Of a stretch of 64,000 bases of DNA, positions 60,062-64,000 are shown piece after piece. The notes beneath the pieces are model-generated. The model was not told the origin of the DNA. It ran no database searches and saw only the letters and a list, made by a program, of their open reading frames with translations. The first letter of the stretch is position 1; every line of letters starts with the position of its first letter. Source of the stretch: Chloroflexota bacterium (GTDB lineage: Bacteria > Chloroflexota > UBA6077 > JACCZL01); assembly GCA_020850535.1 (NCBI GenBank), contig JADZEM010000190.1, positions 1-64,000 on the forward strand, read 5' to 3'. The position numbers were made by a program, and so were the translations under genes.

Positions 60062-61075
60062 ATGGGGGTCAAGCTCGTCATCCCAGACGACTACAACGAT
60101 CAGTACAGCTCGTCGCCCGTTGTCACGCAGCTCCGGGGCCGCTGCGACATCACCATCCACACCGGCATGATCCGCTCGGTCGATGATGTGGTCGCCAGGC
60201 TGGCAGACGCCGAGATCGTGGTTGCCAACCGGGAGCGCACGCCACTCAGCGCCGAGGTCTTCACCCGCGTGCCGACCCTCAAGCTCATCGCGCAGACGGG
60301 CATGCGGGGCGCGCACCTGGACGTGACGGCCGCCACCGTCCACGGCATCCTGATCGCCGGCACCGGCGGCGCGAAGAACGCCCGGTCCAGCCCGTACGCT
60401 GCCGCCTCGACGGTCGAGCTGACCATCGGGCTGATGCTCGCCGCCTCACGTCGCATCCCCTACGGTGATGCAGAGGTCCGGGCTGGTCGCTGGTCCCAGT
60501 TCGTCGGGCGCGAGCTGGCCGGGCGCACCCTCGGCGTGGTCGGGCTGGGGCGGATCGGCGGCCGGGTCGCCCAGATCGCCAGGGCTATCGGCATGAACGT
60601 CGTCGCCTGGAGCCCGAATCTCACCCCCGAGCGCGCTGCCGCCGCCAACGTAACGGCGATGGAACTGGACGCCATGATGAGCGAGGTGGACGTGCTCTCG
60701 ATCCACCTGCAGCTCTCGCCGATGAGCCGTGGCCTCATCACCCGCGAGCGGCTGGCCATGATGAGGCCGTCCGCTCTGCTCGTCAACACGGCGCGCGGCC
60801 CGATCGTAGACGAGACAGCGTTGCTGGAACGGCTCCAGACGGGCCGGCTCTGGGGCGCGGCGCTCGACGTGTTCGGGCAGGAGCCGCTGCCAGCCGATCA
60901 CCCCCTGTTCTCGCTCCCGAATGTCGTGCTCACCCCCCATGTGGGATGGGTCGCCGAGGACAGCTACATGGCATTCTTTGAGGGCATCGTCGAGAACGTC
61001 ACCGCGTACCTCGACGGCCAGCCGATCCCCCGGATGGTGAACCCCGAGGTACTCGAGGCGCGCTCATCCGGCTGA
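60062..61075 (+). CDS. D-2-hydroxyacid dehydrogenase (NAD-dependent)
   Basis: 337 aa, ATG 60062 with GAGGAGGGG upstream. The Rossmann motif is VVGLGRIGGRVAQIA. The catalytic residues of the phosphoglycerate dehydrogenase family are in place: Arg in LLVNTARGPIVDE, Glu in LDVFGQEPLP and His in LTPHVGW. It interconverts a 2-hydroxyacid and a 2-ketoacid. The N-terminal substrate domain (KLVIPDDYNDQY) and lack of an ACT domain point away from SerA itself, toward a small-acid dehydrogenase. The exact substrate is unknown. Confidence 0.93.
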   Translation: MGVKLVIPDDYNDQYSSSPVVTQLRGRCDITIHTGMIRSVDDVVARLADAEIVVANRERTPLSAEVFTRVPTLKLIAQTGMRGAHLDVTAATVHGILIAGTGGAKNARSSPYAAASTVELTIGLMLAASRRIPYGDAEVRAGRWSQFVGRELAGRTLGVVGLGRIGGRVAQIARAIGMNVVAWSPNLTPERAAAANVTAMELDAMMSEVDVLSIHLQLSPMSRGLITRERLAMMRPSALLVNTARGPIVDETALLERLQTGRLWGAALDVFGQEPLPADHPLFSLPNVVLTPHVGWVAEDSYMAFFEGIVENVTAYLDGQPIPRMVNPEVLEARSSG

Positions 61076-61122
61076 GGCGTACCCCGCTGCTTCCCGTATC
61101 CCCTTCCCCCACCCACACACGA

Positions 61123-61236
61123 CACGCCCCCCTCAGCCCGCGCTCCGGCGCGGCCAGGGTGAGCACATCCCGGCGCCCCGACATGCCACCGCCTCTCCCG
61201 CTGCGTGGGCGAGGCCGGCGGGGGGTGAGGTGCATC
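61123..61236. repeat. REP-like palindrome spanning the lipoprotein start
   Basis: CCCCCCTCAGCCCGCGCTCC on one side, CCGCCTCTCCCGCTGCGTGG and GGCGGGGGGTGAGG on the other, the same family as at 13302 and 23833. It provides the first ~15 codons of the next gene. Confidence 0.6.
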
Positions 61237-62775
61237 CTCATCCTCACGCTGCTCCTACTCGTCGCCTGCACCCAGCCGCCGCCGCAGGTCGTCGTACAGG
61301 CCGAGCCGGAGCCGTCGCCGACGGATACTGTTGATACTGTTGTCCCTTCGCCGCCCACGGCCGAGCCGACGCTGACGCCGGCCCCCTCCGCCACGCTCAC
61401 GGCCACCCCGGCCCCAACCTCCACGACAACGCCGACGCCCACGCCGCAGCCCGAGCGCGTGCGCGTCTCCGGCGAGAACGGCTCAGCCGTCAACATGCGG
61501 CGGGAGCCCGGCACCAACGCCCCCGTGGTCAAGTCGCTGCGCGACGGCGCCGAGGTCACGATCGCCGGGGTGGATCGTGACGAGAACGGGCGCATCTGGC
61601 GCAACGTCCGCGATGGCGACGATGTCGGCTGGATCGTCTCGACCGCCCTGCGCTCGCAGCCGACGCCCACTATCACGCCGAGCGCCACCGTCACGCCGAG
61701 CGCCACGGCCACGACGGCCGCCACCGCTACCCGTGAGCTGACCGGGACGGCAGCCGCCGCGACCCCCTCGCCAACCAGCGGCGGCAGCGCCACGCCGGCC
61801 GGCACGCCCGCGCCAGAGCGTATCGAGATCACCGGCACCGGTGGCGGCGGCGCGAACCTCCGCGCCGAGCCGGGCACCAGCGCCCGCATCCTCCAGACCA
61901 TCCCAGACGGCACCCAGTTGACCATCGTCGGGCCAGACCGTGAGGTCGGCGGGCGCACCTGGCGCAACGTGCGCGGCCAGGGCGGCACGACCGGCTGGGT
62001 GGCGGCCGACTCGACCCAGCCGCTGGCCGAGCCGACGCCGGCCATCACCCTCACGCCCACGCCAACGGCCCCACCAGGCGCCCAGGAAGCGGCGGCCACG
62101 AGCGCCACGCCAACCATCAGCCCACCTCCCGAATCGACCGCCAGCAGCACCCCCGCCGCCGCGAGCACGCCGACCATCGGCACGCCCACGGCCAGCACGC
62201 CCACCACGAGCAGCGCGGGCGCGCCGTCGCCGGCCGAAGATGCCCCTGCCGAGGAGCCGACGCCCGAGCCACAGCGCGTCGAGGTCTACGACACCGGCAC
62301 CACCGGCGCGAACCTCCGCGCCCGCCCCGGCCGGAGCGGATCGGTGCTGCGGAGCGTTCCAGACGGCGCGGTGCTGACCATCATCGGCGAGGATCAAGTT
62401 GCCGACGGCATCATCTGGCGCAACGTGCAGATGGAGGACGGCACGAAGGGCTGGCTGGCCGTCGAGACCGTCCGGCCGCTCGTCATCCCGACGCCCACCC
62501 CCCGGCCGGGCGCGCCGGGCATCGGCGCACCCATCGTGGACGAATCCCTCCCCGACGATGAGCTCAGCGAGGAGCAGCGAGCGGCCACCCCCTGCCGCCC
62601 CGGCCAGTTGAAGGGCGATTTCGGCACCGGCGTCTACTACCCGCCGGACCACCCGGAGTACGCCGGCCTGCGGCAGCGAGTCCGCTGCTTCGACAACGTC
62701 AGCCGCGCCCAGGCGTCCGGCTACCGCGCGGCGGACCCGCCAGCCGCGCCGTCACCGTCCCCCGGCCCCGAATAG
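61183..62775 (+). CDS. Lipoprotein with three SH3b domains and a Cys-containing C-terminal domain
   Basis: 530 aa from ATG 61183; GTG 61159 and GTG 61225 are also possible because the repeat blurs the start. The signal is RCILILTLLLLVAC with a lipobox (Cys). Then come Pro/Thr-rich linkers separating three SH3b domains at about residues 90-155, 205-275 and 360-430. Each has the pattern NxRxxPGTxAxV ... WRNVR ... GWV. The C-terminus has CRPGQLKGDFGTGVYYPPDH and RCFDNVSRAQASGYRAA, resembling the 'sunset' domain found at the end of some exported nucleases. It is probably a surface protein binding peptidoglycan or partner proteins. No catalytic domain is seen. Confidence 0.8.
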   Translation: MPPPLPLRGRGRRGVRCILILTLLLLVACTQPPPQVVVQAEPEPSPTDTVDTVVPSPPTAEPTLTPAPSATLTATPAPTSTTTPTPTPQPERVRVSGENGSAVNMRREPGTNAPVVKSLRDGAEVTIAGVDRDENGRIWRNVRDGDDVGWIVSTALRSQPTPTITPSATVTPSATATTAATATRELTGTAAAATPSPTSGGSATPAGTPAPERIEITGTGGGGANLRAEPGTSARILQTIPDGTQLTIVGPDREVGGRTWRNVRGQGGTTGWVAADSTQPLAEPTPAITLTPTPTAPPGAQEAAATSATPTISPPPESTASSTPAAASTPTIGTPTASTPTTSSAGAPSPAEDAPAEEPTPEPQRVEVYDTGTTGANLRARPGRSGSVLRSVPDGAVLTIIGEDQVADGIIWRNVQMEDGTKGWLAVETVRPLVIPTPTPRPGAPGIGAPIVDESLPDDELSEEQRAATPCRPGQLKGDFGTGVYYPPDHPEYAGLRQRVRCFDNVSRAQASGYRAADPPAAPSPSPGPE

Positions 62776-62917
62776 CCCCCCGAGGCCCCGCTGCCGGGGT
62801 CGCCTCGTCGATGGTCAGCGGGCCGCCACCGCCCGCGCCATCCTTGCCCGAGCGCGGCGCGGCCAGTATGCGGCCCGCCCCGTGGTGAGGCCAGCCGGCC
62901 CGGGTTGTGAGAGCACC

Positions 62918-63937
62918 TCAGGCGGATGCGCGCCGCAGGACGCGGCTGGTCTGCCAGATCAGCACCAGCGCGGCCAGCAGGTGCAGCACCGCGAACACCA
63001 GCCACGGCGCGACGTACAGCAGCTCAACGCCGGCCACCTGCTCGAACGCCACCAGTGGACGACCGGCGATCTGCCCGGCCGCGCTGGTGATCCCCGCGAT
63101 CAGCGGATTGCTGGCCGCCAGGAGCTGCCCCAACCCCGCCTCGGCATGCAGCAGCGCCGCATCAACCGACTGCCCATCGCCCACCATGCGGCGCGTCGTC
63201 GATTCCGCCCCATTGATCAGCCAGACCAGCGGCCAGATCGTCTCGTCCATGTCCAGGCCGAACAGCCCATCCGCAATCGCCAGCAGCACGATCAGCAGCG
63301 GCAGCCCGCCCGTTCCCAGCAGCATCGTCACGTAGGAAAACAGCATTGCAGCGCGGGTGGTGTGCAGCCGTGCTGACCAGTACAACCCCACACAGCCGTA
63401 GGTTGTCGCCGTGAGCAGCAGGATCATCTGCCCGAGCGCCAGCTCCTCCAGCCCCACGCCGCCGATCAGCACTGCCACCGCCTGGATCGGCAACGCCAGC
63501 ACGATCAGCAGCAGCAACGAGCCAAGGGCCGCCACCAGCTTCCCGATCACGATCTGCCGGCGCGAGAGCGGCGTCACCAGGAGCAGGTCGAGCGTCTGGC
63601 GCTCGCGCTCGCCGGAGATCAGGTCGGCGGTCAGGGCCGGCGCGAGCAGGCAGATCAGCCCCAGCTCGACGGCTGTGATGGCCGCGAAGAACAGGCGGCC
63701 AATCGGAGCGCTCGACGTGCTGTCGGCGGCCGAGGCGTTCGCCACCATCAGGTAGAGCCCCGCCGCGATGGCCGCCAGCGGGATCAGCTCCAGCATGGCG
63801 ATGACGTAGGTGCGCGGCCCACGCATGCGGGCCAACAGCTCCTTGCCAGCCAGCGGATTCGCCAGCCAGCCGAACGCCCGCTGCCCCGCCCGCCGCGCAA
63901 GCGGTCGCAGCCCGGCGGCGTCAACGGCCACGGTCAC
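62918..63937 (-). CDS. ABC-2 type transporter permease
   Basis: 339 aa. GTG 63937 is used with GGGGGGC next to it, but the start lies in a tandem repeat. After FGWLANPLAGKELLARMRGP, the conserved N-terminal block, there are six to seven membrane helices with the loop LISGERERQTLDLLLVTPLSR, the hallmark of ABC-2 (NatB/YhaP-like) export permeases. An ATPase gene would be expected just upstream (minus strand), outside the window. Function: export of an unknown compound or a gliding/lipid-type system. Confidence 0.85.
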   Translation of the reverse strand: MTVAVDAAGLRPLARRAGQRAFGWLANPLAGKELLARMRGPRTYVIAMLELIPLAAIAAGLYLMVANASAADSTSSAPIGRLFFAAITAVELGLICLLAPALTADLISGERERQTLDLLLVTPLSRRQIVIGKLVAALGSLLLLIVLALPIQAVAVLIGGVGLEELALGQMILLLTATTYGCVGLYWSARLHTTRAAMLFSYVTMLLGTGGLPLLIVLLAIADGLFGLDMDETIWPLVWLINGAESTTRRMVGDGQSVDAALLHAEAGLGQLLAASNPLIAGITSAAGQIAGRPLVAFEQVAGVELLYVAPWLVFAVLHLLAALVLIWQTSRVLRRASA

Positions 63938-63991
63938 GCCCCCCGGTGCCGTCAGCGGCCACGGTCACGCCCCCCGGTGCCGTCAGCGGCC
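63920..63991. repeat. 31-base tandem duplication at permease start
   Basis: Two exact-but-one copies (63920-63950 and 63951-63981) and a partial third begin GTCAGCGGCC. Because 31 is not a multiple of three, the duplication changes the reading frame upstream of the start codon. Confidence 0.9.
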
Positions 63992-64000
63992 ATTGCTGCG

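Overview
The window (about two thirds or more G+C) comes from a chromosome of a bacterium that is most likely a non-phototrophic, aerobic, soil-type member of the Chloroflexota. This is an inference from several things seen together: a 16S rRNA 5' half, a caa3-type oxidase with subunits I and III fused, a T-box upstream of thrS, F420-type oxidoreductases, DUF1800/DUF1501 secreted proteins, Tat lipoproteins with Ala/Pro-rich linkers, and many dispersed palindromes. Nothing here proves the genus.

Layout. 1-1123: 5' part of a 16S rRNA gene on the minus strand with its leader (boxA-like) and promoter. 1493-4595: a coiled-coil protein and a receiver/CPBP/SH3 fusion protein. 4688-8864: cytochrome c oxidase operon (minus). 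9157-14624: MFS transporter, SH3 lipoprotein, secreted protein, DUF1800 and DUF1501 proteins. 14686-17451: LLM flavin oxidoreductase and LVIVD-repeat protein. 17584-22101: a compact five-gene phage-head module (portal, adaptor-like, scaffold-like, major capsid, small beta-rich protein) with no terminase, protease, tail, lysis or integrase genes. Its gaps are filled with host-type repeats, and a LexA-like box sits in its putative promoter. 22481-28642: hydrolase, B12-type radical SAM protein and a two-component system. 28846-34935: peptide/nickel-type ABC importer (two paralogous binding proteins and two permeases, no ATPase). 34986-37314: PPOX protein, glycine-rich stress-type protein, double GNAT. 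37761-42008: thrS with T-box leader, then a Tet(M)/OtrA-type GTPase with an overlapping leader ORF. 42305-46002: methyltransferase, membrane protein, BFN-domain protein, cold-shock protein. 46165-49687: sensor kinase and response regulator. 49901-53371: PhzF-like protein, twin Uma2 proteins, FliB-like protein. 53516-58454: LacI-controlled sugar ABC importer. 58702-63937: threonine aldolase, D-2-hydroxyacid dehydrogenase, triple-SH3 lipoprotein, ABC-2 permease.

The most unusual content is (i) the minimal capsid island with a damage-type operator, (ii) a family of long hairpin elements whose arms match each other within a copy but differ between copies, (iii) many arrays of degenerate seven-base tandem repeats between genes, (iv) a palindromic repeat translated three times inside a radical SAM protein, and (v) an oxidase subunit I with altered proton-channel residues. 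Everything was read by eye. Family names rest on recognised motifs, not on database searches.
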